A stretch of 44,060 bases of DNA from an uncultured beta proteobacterium (lineage in GTDB: Bacteria; Pseudomonadota; Gammaproteobacteria; Burkholderiales; Burkholderiaceae_C): positions 1 through 44,060 of the forward strand of contig CAIPGC010000126.1 of assembly GCA_903864505.1 (NCBI GenBank). The letters run 5' to 3'. Under the pieces are notes generated by a model. That model ran no database searches, was not told the origin of the DNA, and saw only the letters and a program-made list of their open reading frames with translations. Made by a program: the position numbers and the translations under genes. Positions 8,285 through 18,021 of this stretch are shown piece by piece. Positions within the stretch are counted from its first letter, which is position 1. Each line of letters begins with the position of its first letter.

Positions 8285-8307
8285 GGCTCCCTCGTGGAGC
8301 CTTTTTT
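8285..8307 (+). terminator. Intrinsic terminator of efp
   Basis: GGCTCC-CTCGT-GGAGCC forms a perfect 6-bp stem with a 5-base loop, followed by TTTTTT. It separates efp from the next plus-strand operon. Confidence 0.9.
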
Positions 8308-8335
8308 CTTGGCCAATTAGGTGTAGGCTTACTCC

Positions 8336-9937
8336 ATGAACACGGCGGAACACAAACCCTTGATCCACGCAGTCGACGCAGTTGCCCCTGACGCCGACCT
8401 GGGACGGCTGTCCTTACGTGAGGTACGGATAGATACCTACCAGGAAAACGTCGCCTACCTGCACCGTGACTGCGAGTTGTACCGAGCCGAGGGTTTCAAG
8501 GCACTTTCGAAAGTGGAGGTACGTACCGACAGGCACAGCATTCTGGCATCAGTCAACGTGGTCGATGACACGCATATTGTGGCGCCCGGACAAGTCGGCC
8601 TGTCCAAGGATGCCTTTGCACAGATTGGCGCCAAGGACGGCGAAACGGCCACCGTCAGCCATGCCGAAGCACCTGCCTCGATTGGTGCGTTGCACCGCAA
8701 ACTCGCCGGTGAACGCCTGACCACAGAGGACTTTCATGCCATCGTGCACGACATTGCGGCACACCGCTACTCCAAGATCGAGTTGACCGCGTTCGTAGTG
8801 GCCTGCAACCGCGACGAGCTCGACCGGGAGGAGGTGTTCTTCTTGACGGAGGCAATGGTCTGCGCCGGGAAGCGTCTGAACTGGCACGAACCGCTGGTCG
8901 TTGACAAGCACTGCATTGGCGGCATCCCCGGCAACCGTACCTCCATGTTGGTCGTGCCTATCGTGGCGGCGCATGGCATGCTGTGTCCCAAGACATCGTC
9001 GCGGGCCATAACGTCACCAGCAGGTACCGCCGACACCATGGAGGTACTGGCCAGGGTGGAACTGCCTCTGGATGAGTTGCAGGACATTGTTCGCAGCCAC
9101 CGCGCCTGCCTGGCCTGGGGGGGAACTGCTCAGTTGTCGCCCGCCGACGACGTGCTGATTTCTGTTGAGCGTCCATTGTCCCTGGATTCACCGGGCCAGA
9201 TGGTGGCCTCCATCCTGTCCAAGAAAGTTTCTGCTGGATCGACCCACCTGGTGCTGGACATTCCGATTGGACCAACTGCCAAAGTGCGCTCGATGCCCGA
9301 AGCCCACAGGCTTAGACGCTTATTCGAGTACGTTGCACAACGCATTCACCTCTCGCTCGATGTGGTAATTACGGATGGTCGTCAGCCCATCGGCCTGGGC
9401 ATCGGCCCGGTGCTGGAAGCCCGTGACGTGATGCGTGTTTTGGAAAACGATCCGCGCGCGCCCATCGATCTGCGGCAAAAGGCGCTGCGCCTGGCGGGCC
9501 GGCTGCTGGAATGCGACCCGGACGTGCGTGGCGGTGATGGATTTGCCATCGCCCGCGACATTCTCGATTCAGGCCGTGCCCTGGCAAAGATGAATGAGAT
9601 CATTGTGGCGCAGGGAAGCAAGGCGTTTGACCACAACCATGCGCAACTCGGACCACTGAGCTTTGAAGTAAGCGTGCCCCATGCTGGCGTAGTCACGGGA
9701 ATCGACAACTTTCAGCTGGCCCGCATTGCGGGTCTGGCAGGTGCGCCGAAAATAAAGAGTGCTGGGGTCGATCTGTTTTATAAACTGGGCGACGAAGTGC
9801 AAGCCGATGCGGCCCTCTACCGCGTGCACGCCAACTTTTCGGCAGACCTTGAATTTGCCCGCCATGCATGCCAGAAATCGTCCGGCTACACCATTGGCGC
9901 AGCCAATGAGGTACCCCACGCCTTCGTCGAATTCTGA
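8336..9937 (+). CDS. Thymidine/AMP phosphorylase family protein (archaeal AMP-phosphorylase-like)
   Basis: The protein has 533 residues, about 90 longer than classical DeoA. The extra N-terminal domain (about residues 20-110) is of the type found in archaeal AMP phosphorylase. The catalytic core has [19 protein letters not shown] and [19 protein letters not shown], which follow the archaeal nucleotide-phosphorylase pattern. Classical DeoA has a DKHSTGG pattern there. The expected reaction is phosphorolysis of a nucleoside or nucleoside 5'-monophosphate to base plus ribose-1-phosphate or ribose-1,5-bisphosphate. Automatic pipelines usually call such bacterial proteins putative thymidine phosphorylase, which the motifs do not prove. 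It heads a three-gene operon with a PRPP-synthetase homologue 13 bases downstream, then a LOG-family protein. Confidence 0.85.
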   Translation: MNTAEHKPLIHAVDAVAPDADLGRLSLREVRIDTYQENVAYLHRDCELYRAEGFKALSKVEVRTDRHSILASVNVVDDTHIVAPGQVGLSKDAFAQIGAKDGETATVSHAEAPASIGALHRKLAGERLTTEDFHAIVHDIAAHRYSKIELTAFVVACNRDELDREEVFFLTEAMVCAGKRLNWHEPLVVDKHCIGGIPGNRTSMLVVPIVAAHGMLCPKTSSRAITSPAGTADTMEVLARVELPLDELQDIVRSHRACLAWGGTAQLSPADDVLISVERPLSLDSPGQMVASILSKKVSAGSTHLVLDIPIGPTAKVRSMPEAHRLRRLFEYVAQRIHLSLDVVITDGRQPIGLGIGPVLEARDVMRVLENDPRAPIDLRQKALRLAGRLLECDPDVRGGDGFAIARDILDSGRALAKMNEIIVAQGSKAFDHNHAQLGPLSFEVSVPHAGVVTGIDNFQLARIAGLAGAPKIKSAGVDLFYKLGDEVQADAALYRVHANFSADLEFARHACQKSSGYTIGAANEVPHAFVEF

Positions 9938-9950
9938 AGGCATGACCACC

Positions 9951-10841
9951 ATGCTGCTGTACTTTGACGAAGACCGTGTGAACGCAATCACCATCGCGGA
10001 GGGCGCCGCAATGAACTGCGCGCCCATCCACCGCCACAGTTTTCCTGACGGTGAGCTGAAGTTGCGCTTGCCTTCCTCGCTGCCCGAACGGGTTGTACTG
10101 CTTCGATCCCTGGACCATCCGAATGAGAAACTGCTCGAGTTGCTGCTGGTCGCCGGCACCGCGCGCCAGTTGGGAGCAAGCCACCTTACCCTGGTAGCCC
10201 CCTACCTTGCATACATGCGCCAGGACAAGGCCTTTGAGCCAGGAGAAGTTGTTAGCCAGCACGTGATCGGCCATTTTCTTGCAACCCTGTTTGACGCGGT
10301 CGTCACCGCGGACCCTCACCTGCACCGTGTGGCCACGCTGCAAGAAGCCGTACCTGTATCCGAAGCCATCGTCTTGAGCGCAGCGCCCCTGCTGTCCGAT
10401 CTGATTGCAACCCACCATTTGCATCCGCTTTTGCTAGGGCCCGATGAGGAGTCTGCCCAATGGGTGGCACTGGCGGCATCCCGGCACGGGTTTGACCACG
10501 GTGTTTGCCGCAAGAAGCGCAAGGGAGACCGCGACGTGGATATTGCACTCCCGCCAATACGCTTCGCCGGACGCTGCGTGGTATTGATCGACGACGTAGC
10601 CAGCAGTGGACACACACTGGCGCGGGCCACGCGCATGCTGCTGGTTGCCGGTGCGGCCTCGGTCGATGTGGCCCTCACCCACGCCCTGTTTGCGGGCGAC
10701 GCCTGGCAGATCCTTCAGGAGGCTGGTGTACGCTACGTCTGGAGCACCGACTGCATCACGCACAGCAGCAATGCAGTCAGCATGAACGCCTGCATCGCGC
10801 AAGCATTGATTGACCTCAACTCTCGGAAAACAGACCTTTGA
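9951..10841 (+). CDS. Ribose-phosphate pyrophosphokinase (PRPP synthetase) homologue
   Basis: The protein has about 296 residues. It shows the PRPP synthetase fold: HRHSFPDGELKLRLP near the start, YLAYMRQDKAFEPGEVVSQH as the ATP/flexible-loop region, ADPHLHR as the metal/substrate motif, and VVLIDDVASSGHTLARA as the PRPP-binding loop. The Y-M-R-Q-D-K and D-P-H-L-H-R patterns look closer to archaeal-type enzymes than to the bacterial housekeeping Prs, so I see it as an accessory paralogue. Activity would be ribose-5-phosphate plus ATP to PRPP, unless its substrate has changed. The ATG at 9951 lies ten bases after GAAGG and is preferred; the ATG at 9942 is possible but too close to that site. 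The stop codon overlaps the TTG start of the next gene. Confidence 0.8.
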   Translation: MLLYFDEDRVNAITIAEGAAMNCAPIHRHSFPDGELKLRLPSSLPERVVLLRSLDHPNEKLLELLLVAGTARQLGASHLTLVAPYLAYMRQDKAFEPGEVVSQHVIGHFLATLFDAVVTADPHLHRVATLQEAVPVSEAIVLSAAPLLSDLIATHHLHPLLLGPDEESAQWVALAASRHGFDHGVCRKKRKGDRDVDIALPPIRFAGRCVVLIDDVASSGHTLARATRMLLVAGAASVDVALTHALFAGDAWQILQEAGVRYVWSTDCITHSSNAVSMNACIAQALIDLNSRKTDL

Positions 10842-11713
10842 ACACCATACCCCACCATCTTGACGAAGACACTCTGGCAGAAGTTTGGGCCGACTTGCAG
10901 GCCCATGTAGACGCAGGCGTTCGGCTGCGGCCCAACGCCTACCGTCTGGCGTTTTCCGACCCAGAATTTCTCATGCGCCGCGAAACACGTGGCATGCGCA
11001 TGCAACTCGAAATGCTCAAGCCCGATCTGGACCAGTCCGAGCAGGGTGTGGAAAACACCGTTGTAGTATTTGGCAGTGCTCGTTTTCTGTCTCCCGCTGC
11101 AGCTGAGCAGGCACTGAAAGAAGCCCAGGCCAGTGGCGACGCCACCAAGATCAACCTGGCGCAGCGCGGTGTGCGCAATGCCGTGTACTACGAACAGGCA
11201 CGCCTGTTTGCCCATTTGGTGGCCGGCCACAGCGCACGTCTGCCGCTCAAGGAGCGTATCTTCATTTGCACTGGAGGGGGCCCGGGCATCATGGAGGCTG
11301 CCAACCGCGGGGCACATGAAATGGGGGTTCCCACGGTGGGACTTAACATTACGCTGCCGCATGAACAAAAGGCCAATCCCTATGTTTCACCGTCACTGAG
11401 CTTCAAGTTTCACTATTTTGCCTTGCGCAAAATGCACTTCATGATCAGGGCCAAGGCATTGGTGGCGTTCCCCGGCGGCTTTGGAACCCTGGACGAACTG
11501 TTTGAGGTAATCACCCTGGTTCAAACCCAAAAGTCCGCACCCTTGCCCATCATCCTGTTTGGCACCGGTTACTGGAAGCGACTTATCAACTTTGACGTAC
11601 TCATCGAAGAAGGAGTGATTTCGGCAGAAGACATGGACCTGATCCGGTTCACCGACGATCCACAAGAGGCGTGGGAAACCATACGCGCGTTTTATGACAT
11701 GGATGGTGGCTAG
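10838..11713 (+). CDS. LOG family protein (nucleotide 5'-monophosphate phosphoribohydrolase)
   Basis: The 291-residue protein has the two LOG hallmark motifs: GGGPGIMEAANRGA at about residues 146-159 and PGGFGTLDELFE at about 208-219. LOG enzymes hydrolyse the N-glycosidic bond of AMP or cytokinin riboside monophosphate, giving free base and ribose-5-phosphate. The N-terminal 70 residues, before VVVFGSARF, extend beyond small LOG proteins and are seen in larger bacterial members. It starts with TTG, overlapping the previous stop codon as TTGA, which implies translational coupling. Its product ribose-5-phosphate is the substrate of the upstream PRPP synthetase homologue. Its stop codon is only nine bases from the stop codon of the convergent MFS gene. 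Confidence 0.85.
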   Translation: MNTIPHHLDEDTLAEVWADLQAHVDAGVRLRPNAYRLAFSDPEFLMRRETRGMRMQLEMLKPDLDQSEQGVENTVVVFGSARFLSPAAAEQALKEAQASGDATKINLAQRGVRNAVYYEQARLFAHLVAGHSARLPLKERIFICTGGGPGIMEAANRGAHEMGVPTVGLNITLPHEQKANPYVSPSLSFKFHYFALRKMHFMIRAKALVAFPGGFGTLDELFEVITLVQTQKSAPLPIILFGTGYWKRLINFDVLIEEGVISAEDMDLIRFTDDPQEAWETIRAFYDMDGG

Positions 11714-11722
11714 CCGCAGGAA

Positions 11723-12934
11723 TCAAGGCCGAAGATTCCAGGCCAGACGCGAGCCCGCACTGACCATGCCCGCCAGTGTCCAGAACACCACAGACACCCC
11801 CACCAGCGCTCCGACCGAGCCAAACAGCATGGGCATGAACACGCTGGAAAGATTGATGGCCATGAGCCGAACCGCAATGGCCTGACCATGCAGGTGGTCC
11901 GGCGTTATCTGGTGCAGCGTGCTCATCATCATGGGCTGCACGGTACCCAACGCCACCCCCAGCAACACGGAGCAAAGCCCCATGGTCCACGGCGAATGCA
12001 TGAACGGGTAGGCCACAAATAGAACCGCCGTACACAGCATTGCAGCCGTTATCACGGCCCACTCCTGCAAGTGCTCCGCCACCAGCGGCAACAGCAGGCG
12101 CACGCCCACCGCTGCGACAGCAAAGGCACCCAGAATGGTGCCAATAACGGAGGCACTAAAACTGCGCTCATGGCCCAGAATCGGCACTACAAAAGTGTGC
12201 ACGTCCCAGCACGAGGACAGCAGCCAGTTCACCATCAAGAGGCGACGCATGGATGCCGAACGCAATACCTCTACCACCTGTTCACGTGCACTGCCTGAAT
12301 GCGTGTTCGTCAACGGCAACTGGCGAGTATTTCGTATCCAGAACCAGGTGCACAGTGGCAGCACAGCGCAGAGCAAGAAGGCAGCGCCAAAGCCCCAGGC
12401 ATCCGCCGCAGTTCCACCGACAAACTGACCCGCATAATCAATCAGCAGGCCTGCCGCCACCGGACCCAGAAAATTTGACAGTGCCGGACCAATGGACAGC
12501 AAACTGAAGGCCTGCCGCAGTTCGGTTGAGTCACGCGCGACCCTACCCACATGGCGTTGTAGCGCAATGGCGCTCACCCCCGTCGAGCCGCCCAGGCACA
12601 GCGCCGCGATGCACAGCGTCGCCATGCTCGGCCACAGCACGGGCAAACATGCCCCAGCGCACGCCACCACCACCGCCCAGCCTATCGGTCGACGCAGTCC
12701 GTGGCGATCGGCATAGCGACCGGCAGGAATGGACAGAAAAACCTGAGTCAATGCAAACAGTGCCAGCAAGCCCCCCACAGCCAAAGCACTTTCACCCCGG
12801 CGCAGGGCATACAGTGGCGCCGCCAGGCGCAGGGCGGCCATACTGGCGTGCAGGCAGATATGTCCACCCACCAACTGCATCAGTTCCCGGGTGACCGACC
12901 GCGACCGGTGCCCGGGACCCTTCCGTATGCTCAT
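11723..12934 (-). CDS. MFS transporter
   Basis: The 403-residue integral membrane protein has about twelve hydrophobic segments. The A-motif-like loop IPAGRYADRHGLRRPIG lies between helices 2 and 3, which places it in the major facilitator superfamily. A hydrophilic central loop (about residues 195-225) separates two six-helix halves. The substrate cannot be predicted. It is the last gene of the long minus-strand run; its ATG overlaps the rmuC stop codon as ATGA. The N-terminus is rich in Arg and has no signal peptide. Confidence 0.85.
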   Translation of the reverse strand: MSIRKGPGHRSRSVTRELMQLVGGHICLHASMAALRLAAPLYALRRGESALAVGGLLALFALTQVFLSIPAGRYADRHGLRRPIGWAVVVACAGACLPVLWPSMATLCIAALCLGGSTGVSAIALQRHVGRVARDSTELRQAFSLLSIGPALSNFLGPVAAGLLIDYAGQFVGGTAADAWGFGAAFLLCAVLPLCTWFWIRNTRQLPLTNTHSGSAREQVVEVLRSASMRRLLMVNWLLSSCWDVHTFVVPILGHERSFSASVIGTILGAFAVAAVGVRLLLPLVAEHLQEWAVITAAMLCTAVLFVAYPFMHSPWTMGLCSVLLGVALGTVQPMMMSTLHQITPDHLHGQAIAVRLMAINLSSVFMPMLFGSVGALVGVSVVFWTLAGMVSAGSRLAWNLRP

Positions 12935-14322
12935 GCAGAGTCAATCCCTATGACGGGGTCGCGATCAAAATCCTGGTCTGCCGGAATGAGGCTCTGCGCC
13001 TGCGTCTCTGGCAAGGCTTCCACCATTTTCAACGCCCGCCCCATGGCTCGGCTGCGCACTTCGGCACTGTCCAAGGTTTTGAGCACGGTCTCCGTCTGCG
13101 ATTTGACCCTGGCGATAACATCTCCAAACTTGTTGAATTCCGTTTTCACGGCGCCAAGCACCTGCCACACCTCGCTTGAACGTTTCTCCAGAGCCAATGT
13201 TCTGAATCCCATTTGCAGGGAGCTGAGCATGGCTAGCAAGGTCGTAGGGCCAGCGAGCGTAATGCGGTGCTCACGCTGCAAGGCTTCCATCAACCCCGGT
13301 CGGCGCAGCACCTCGGCATACAAGCCCTCGGTCGGCAGGAAAAGAATGGCAAAGTCGGTGGTGTGTGGCGGTTCAATGTACTTCTCGGAAATGGACTTTG
13401 CTTCCAGCCGAATCCGCGCTTCCAGCGCCTTGCCGGCCACCTCCGCGGCAGCCACATCCGCCCTTCCCTGTGCATCCAGCAGACGCTCATAGTCTTCGTT
13501 GGGAAACTTGGCATCGATTGGCAACCACAAAGGCGCACCACTGTCGGACCTGCCAGGAAGTTTGATCGCAAAGTCCACCACGTTTTTGCTGCCCGGTCGT
13601 GTGGCCACCTGCACCGCGTACTGGTCTGGCACAAACACCTGTTCGAGCAGACTCGCCAGTTGTGCTTCACCAAACATGCCCCTCGTTTTGACGTTGGTGA
13701 GCAAATGTTTCAGGTCACCCACGCCTTGAGCCAGCGTTTGCATTTCACCCAAGCCCTTGTGTACCTGTTCAAGCCGGTCTGCCACCTGCTTGAAGCTTTC
13801 GCTCAATCGCGCTTGCAGCGTGGACTGTAATTTCTCGTCGACAGTGGCGCGCATTTCGTCAAGCTTGGTGGCATTGGTCGTTTGCAGTTGCGCCAACTGG
13901 GCTTCCAGGGTCTGACGCACCTCCGCCATGCGCCGGGCGTTGGACTCGCTCAGGTTCGAAAGCTGCAGCGACAAGGTGTCGGACAGGGTCTTCTGCAACA
14001 GCGTCAGTTGCTGGCCAAAAGCATCAATCTGGGTGTTTTGCGTGCGCGTCGCTTCCGCGCCTTGCTGGGTCAGGGTTTGCTGGAAGGTGGCCAGATATTG
14101 CGTGATTTCCTGGCGCGCTCCACGGGAAGACTCTGCAATTTCGCGGCGCAGTTCACGCTCCAGCCGTTCGCTCGTGGTCTGAAGTCCCGCGCGCAATTGC
14201 TGCAATTCCAGAGTTTGAGCAAGAATTTCGCCGCCGACGGCCTGCCTGCTCACCAACCACAACAGCAATGCAACGTTGACAACCGCCAGCGCACCCAGTG
14301 CCACTAGCTGCCATTCAGCCAT
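12931..14322 (-). CDS. rmuC: DNA recombination protein RmuC
   Basis: The 463-residue protein has an N-terminal membrane anchor (about residues 8-25, LGALAVVNVALLLWL). A long coiled coil rich in Gln, Leu and Glu (about 35-195) follows. The RmuC nuclease-like core comes next, with VKTRGMFGEAQLASLLEQ and LWLPIDAKFPNEDYERLL, where D-A-K-F-P is characteristic. RmuC limits recombination at inverted repeats; its biochemical activity is not well established. The ATG at 14322 is preferred over the TTG at 14328 in the ORF track. The gene overlaps the end of the dehydrogenase upstream by eight bases. Confidence 0.92.
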   Translation of the reverse strand: MAEWQLVALGALAVVNVALLLWLVSRQAVGGEILAQTLELQQLRAGLQTTSERLERELRREIAESSRGARQEITQYLATFQQTLTQQGAEATRTQNTQIDAFGQQLTLLQKTLSDTLSLQLSNLSESNARRMAEVRQTLEAQLAQLQTTNATKLDEMRATVDEKLQSTLQARLSESFKQVADRLEQVHKGLGEMQTLAQGVGDLKHLLTNVKTRGMFGEAQLASLLEQVFVPDQYAVQVATRPGSKNVVDFAIKLPGRSDSGAPLWLPIDAKFPNEDYERLLDAQGRADVAAAEVAGKALEARIRLEAKSISEKYIEPPHTTDFAILFLPTEGLYAEVLRRPGLMEALQREHRITLAGPTTLLAMLSSLQMGFRTLALEKRSSEVWQVLGAVKTEFNKFGDVIARVKSQTETVLKTLDSAEVRSRAMGRALKMVEALPETQAQSLIPADQDFDRDPVIGIDSA

Positions 14323-15307
14323 TTGCAACCATGTTCAGCGGTGTGACCGCCTTGCCCCGCACCAGATAGCCCACCAAGTTATCGACCGCCAGATCCGCCA
14401 TGGCGCGCCGGGTACCTGCGGTGGCGCTGGCGATGTGCGGTGTTAACACCACGTTGGGAACGGTCAGCAGATCAGGATGCACCTTGGGTTCGCCCTCATA
14501 CACATCCAGGCCGGCCGCGGCAATACGCTTTTCGCGCAAGGCAATGGCCAGTGCCGCGTCGTCCACGATACCGCCGCGTGCCACATTGATCAGCGTTGCA
14601 GTGGGTTTCATCCATGTCAGCTCCTGCACCCCGATGGTGTGGTGCGATGATGCCGAGTAGGGAACCACCAGCACCACATGGTCGGCAGTTTTCAGCAGTT
14701 CTTCCTTGCTCAGATACCGGGCCTGGGACAGGGCTTCGGTTGCGCCATCCAGGCGTGATCGGTTGTGGTACACCACCTTCATGCCAAATCCAAGCGCGCC
14801 GCGACGGGCAATAGCCTGTCCGATCCGGCCCATGCCAATAATGCCGAGCGTCGTGCCGTGAATCTCGGCTCCCGAGAACATGTCGTAGCTCCAGCGCGTC
14901 CAAAGACCGGCTCGCAAAAAGTGTTCACTCTCGGTGACACGCCGTGCGGTGGCCATCAGCAGTGCAAAACCAAAATCAGCCGTAGTTTCAGTCAGCACGT
15001 CCGGCGCATTGGTGCCAAGCACACCTGCAGTTGTCATGGCATCAAGATCGAAGTTGTTGTAGCCCACCGTCATATTGGCACAAATCTTCAATGCCGGGCA
15101 CTGCGCCAGCACGGGCGCTGTAATGCGCTCCACGCCCGTGGTGAAGACCCCCACCTTATCCTGCAGACGATGCAAAAATTGTTCGCTGTCCCACTGCATG
15201 TCACCCGGGTTGGACTCCACTTCAAAATGTTCGGTGAGACGTTCAATCACATCAGGAAAGATGGCCCGGGTTACTAGCACCCGGGGCTTGGAAGGTGGTG
15301 TGGACAT
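14315..15307 (-). CDS. D-2-hydroxyacid dehydrogenase (glyoxylate/hydroxypyruvate reductase type)
   Basis: The 330-residue NAD(P)-dependent enzyme of the D-isomer-specific 2-hydroxyacid dehydrogenase family shows the Rossmann motif GIIGMGRIGQAIARR at about residues 155-169. The catalytic triad region is present: Arg in LINVARGGIVDD, Glu in GLDVYEGEPKVH and His in VVLTPHIASAT. The arginine/serine segment VYHNRSRL after the second beta strand is often seen in NADP-preferring glyoxylate/hydroxypyruvate and 2-ketogluconate reductases. The physiological substrate is not certain. It lies between pncB (20 bases upstream) and rmuC (overlapping). Confidence 0.85.
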   Translation of the reverse strand: MSTPPSKPRVLVTRAIFPDVIERLTEHFEVESNPGDMQWDSEQFLHRLQDKVGVFTTGVERITAPVLAQCPALKICANMTVGYNNFDLDAMTTAGVLGTNAPDVLTETTADFGFALLMATARRVTESEHFLRAGLWTRWSYDMFSGAEIHGTTLGIIGMGRIGQAIARRGALGFGMKVVYHNRSRLDGATEALSQARYLSKEELLKTADHVVLVVPYSASSHHTIGVQELTWMKPTATLINVARGGIVDDAALAIALREKRIAAAGLDVYEGEPKVHPDLLTVPNVVLTPHIASATAGTRRAMADLAVDNLVGYLVRGKAVTPLNMVANG

Positions 15308-15327
15308 ATTGAATTTGAATGGGGCGG

Positions 15328-16536
15328 TCAGTTGGGCGGAGTAATGTCGAACACCTGACGCAAATAGGCCAAGTATTTTTCATCTTCGCACATATTTTTC
15401 GAGGGAGTATCCGACAATTTTGCTACCGGCTGACCATTGCAGCGCACCATCTTGATTACGATTTGGAGCGGTTCGTAGCCCAAATCATTAGTCAGGTTGG
15501 TGCCGACACCAAACGCCAGTTGGCAGCGTCCGCGAAACTGCTGGTAAAGTTCGATCGTGCGAGGCACCGTCAGTCCATCACTGAAGATCAGCGTCTTGGT
15601 GTGGGGCTCGACACGGTTGTGCGCATAGTGATTCAGCATTCGCTCACCCCACTCGAACGGGTCGCCGCTATCGTGACGTGCACCGTCAAACAGCTTGCAA
15701 AAGTACATGTCGAAATCTCGCAGGAACGCGCTCATCCCGTACACGTCAGACAGTGCTATTCCCAGATCGCCCCGGTACTCCCGTGCCCACGACTCGAATG
15801 CAAAAGTCTGGCTGTCACGCAACCGTGGACCGAGCGCTTGCGATGCCTGCAGGTACTCGTGAGCCATTGTGCCCAATGGCGTCAATCCCAGCTTCATAGC
15901 AAACAATACGTTGCTGGTCCCAGCCAACTGCCCTGCCATGCCGCGGTTGTTGCCCGGGCTCTGGAGGGTCCCCAGACGTGCAGAGAGCACGCGCAAGACT
16001 TCTTCATGCCAGGAACGTGAAAAGCGCCGACGCGTGCCGTAATCTGCAATTTTCAAGTCGGAAAGGCCCTCGGCGCGCAACTGACCAATCTTGAGTTCCA
16101 GGCGCTGACGGCCTTCCAGAAAATCGGGGACCATCTGGGTGTTGCGGAAGTAAACCTCATTGACGATGGCCAATACCGGAATCTCGAACAAAATGGTGTG
16201 CAGCCATGGCCCAACGATGACGATCTCGATCTCGCCATTGGGTAGTGGAGTGACGTTGATGTACTTTTCATTCAGGCGAAACAGGCCCAGAAAGTCCACA
16301 AAATCGCTCTTGATGAACCGTAGGGAGCGCAGATAAGCCAGTTCGCTGTCCTGAAAATGCAGGTTGCACAGCGATCGTATCTCTTCGCGAATCTCGTACA
16401 CATGCGGTGCCAGATTGATGCCTTCATTGCGGCAGCGGAATCGGTATTCCACCTGCGCCCCAGGGAACTGGTGCAGCACCACCTGCATCATTGTGAACTT
16501 GTACAGGTCGGTATCCAGAAGGCTGGTAATGATCAT
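15328..16536 (-). CDS. pncB: Nicotinate phosphoribosyltransferase
   Basis: PncB converts nicotinate, PRPP and ATP to nicotinate mononucleotide in NAD salvage. The 402-residue protein starts with [20 protein letters not shown], the family N-terminus with the Y-K-x-T-M motif. It contains [18 protein letters not shown] and [16 protein letters not shown], whose His is in the region phosphorylated during catalysis. [14 protein letters not shown] and [18 protein letters not shown] complete the active site. The ATG at 16536 is chosen because the homologous sequence begins there; the longer ORF is antisense or livF-overlapping. It begins two bases after the livF stop codon, so it is embedded in the transporter transcript. 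Confidence 0.95.
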   Translation of the reverse strand: MIITSLLDTDLYKFTMMQVVLHQFPGAQVEYRFRCRNEGINLAPHVYEIREEIRSLCNLHFQDSELAYLRSLRFIKSDFVDFLGLFRLNEKYINVTPLPNGEIEIVIVGPWLHTILFEIPVLAIVNEVYFRNTQMVPDFLEGRQRLELKIGQLRAEGLSDLKIADYGTRRRFSRSWHEEVLRVLSARLGTLQSPGNNRGMAGQLAGTSNVLFAMKLGLTPLGTMAHEYLQASQALGPRLRDSQTFAFESWAREYRGDLGIALSDVYGMSAFLRDFDMYFCKLFDGARHDSGDPFEWGERMLNHYAHNRVEPHTKTLIFSDGLTVPRTIELYQQFRGRCQLAFGVGTNLTNDLGYEPLQIVIKMVRCNGQPVAKLSDTPSKNMCEDEKYLAYLRQVFDITPPN

Positions 16537-16538
16537 GG

Positions 16539-17210
16539 TTAAAGGCCTGGTGCGATGGCGTTGCAGGGCTGCTGAGCCACCAGTGTAATGACCCGGTCGG
16601 CCCGTTCCGCCAGAATTCCATTTTGCTCCGCAACCAGCATACTCAAGCCTTGCGCCTTTAACGCCAGCAGTGCATCGCGAATCGATTCCACCAGCACCGG
16701 CGCTATGCCCTCGCACGGCTCATCGAGCAACATCAGGGCAGGTTGCGTCATAAGCGTTCGCGCGATGCTGAGCATTTGCTGCTCGCCACCGCTCATTTGT
16801 GCCGCATTTCGCCTCAGCATAGGCTTAAGCGCTGGAAACAGCGTCAGCACCAAGTCTTCCTGTCGGGCTATTTCGGCCGCTGCGCTTCTTTTTTTCACAT
16901 CTGTTCGCGCCGCGATACGCAGATTTTCCTTCACCGTAAGCGCAGTAAAAAGGCAGCGGTCTTCCGGCACGTAGCCCAGACCACGCTGGGCTCGCCGGAA
17001 CGGCGGTAAATCAATAATGCTCTCATTTTGGTAGCTTATCGTGCCTGCCACACGAGGCACCAGCCCCATCGCAGCCTGCAGCAGCGTTGATTTTCCGGCA
17101 CCGTTTAATCCCTGCAAAACCACCAGCTCCCCGACCGCTACCCGCAGCGAAACGCCAAATAGCGCTTGCGCTGCCCCGTGCCAGGCACACAGGTCACGCA
17201 CTTCAAGCAT
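16539..17210 (-). CDS. livF: Branched-chain-amino-acid-type ABC transporter ATPase LivF
   Basis: The 223-residue ATPase has Walker [10 protein letters not shown] at about residues 34-42, the signature [14 protein letters not shown] at about 138-151, Walker B LMLLDEP and the typical LivF sequence [11 protein letters not shown]. It should energise the fused permease upstream together with LivG. It overlaps livG by eight bases. HAAT-type transporters may carry branched-chain amino acids, urea, amides or aromatic compounds, and the ATPase does not reveal which. Confidence 0.93.
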   Translation of the reverse strand: MLEVRDLCAWHGAAQALFGVSLRVAVGELVVLQGLNGAGKSTLLQAAMGLVPRVAGTISYQNESIIDLPPFRRAQRGLGYVPEDRCLFTALTVKENLRIAARTDVKKRSAAAEIARQEDLVLTLFPALKPMLRRNAAQMSGGEQQMLSIARTLMTQPALMLLDEPCEGIAPVLVESIRDALLALKAQGLSMLVAEQNGILAERADRVITLVAQQPCNAIAPGL

Positions 17211-18021
17211 GGGGAACCTTCGATTGCGCTACTGACCACCACTGGCCCAGATAACGCCGGCGCACCGTCGCGTCTTCGGCAACAGTCTGGGGAGAACCCT
17301 GGGCCGCGATCTCGCCGTCAACGAGCACCAGCACCCGATCCGCCACTGTGAAGACGGCATCCATGTTGTGCTCGGTATACAGGACAGCGGTGCCCGCACG
17401 ATCACCGCGCGGCAGAGTCAGTGACTTGACCAACTTCATTAAATCGGCCCGCTCACTGGCAGCAAGACCCGCAGCGGGTTCGTCCAGCAACAATAATTGA
17501 GGAACAGGCGCCCCGGTGCCACGCACGGCAACCGGTGGATAGCGCAAGCCTGCTATAGCCATCGCCAATTCCAAACGCTTCTTGGCACCATAGGGCAGAC
17601 CCTGAGCCGCATCCTGCGCCAACGATTGCAAACCCACCTCCTCCAGCAGGGCCATGGCATGTCGGCTATCGGTCGCATTGAGGTCATTAAACGCCGCCAG
17701 ACCGCGTGAAGCTTGCGTGAGCAGCTGCACATTTTGTAGCACGGTAAGAGCTTCAAAGGTCTGCGCGACCTGAAAAGTTCGCGCTACCCCGCACTGCAAT
17801 CGCGCTGCGACCTGCAAAGTGTCGATGCGCTCGCCGTTCCAGTGCACCGCACCCGATGTCAGGCGATGCTGCCCGGCAATGCAGCCAAAACAGGTCGACT
17901 TGCCAGCACCATTGGGGCCAATCAGCGCCACACATTCGCCGGGTTCCACCGCAAACGAGATGCCCCGGACCGCCTGCACTGCATCGAAGTGTTTGGTCAG
18001 ACCTTGAACCAGCAGCGTCAC
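17203..18021 (-). CDS. livG: Branched-chain-amino-acid-type ABC transporter ATPase LivG
   Basis: The 272-residue ATPase has Walker A GPNGAGKST near residue 36 and Walker B QLLLLDEPAAGL near 175. The LivG-type segment GVARTFQVAQTFEALTVLQN is present, and a C-terminal extension reaches past the histidine switch (LYTEHNMDAVF). The signature region reads LPYGAKKRLELAMAI, where the usual L-S-x-G-x-Q is replaced, as is common in LivG proteins. An insert between the signature and Walker B (RYPPVAVRGTGAPVPQ) is unusual. It starts with GTG, overlapping the permease stop codon as GTGA. Confidence 0.92.
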   Translation of the reverse strand: MTLLVQGLTKHFDAVQAVRGISFAVEPGECVALIGPNGAGKSTCFGCIAGQHRLTSGAVHWNGERIDTLQVAARLQCGVARTFQVAQTFEALTVLQNVQLLTQASRGLAAFNDLNATDSRHAMALLEEVGLQSLAQDAAQGLPYGAKKRLELAMAIAGLRYPPVAVRGTGAPVPQLLLLDEPAAGLAASERADLMKLVKSLTLPRGDRAGTAVLYTEHNMDAVFTVADRVLVLVDGEIAAQGSPQTVAEDATVRRRYLGQWWSVAQSKVPHA

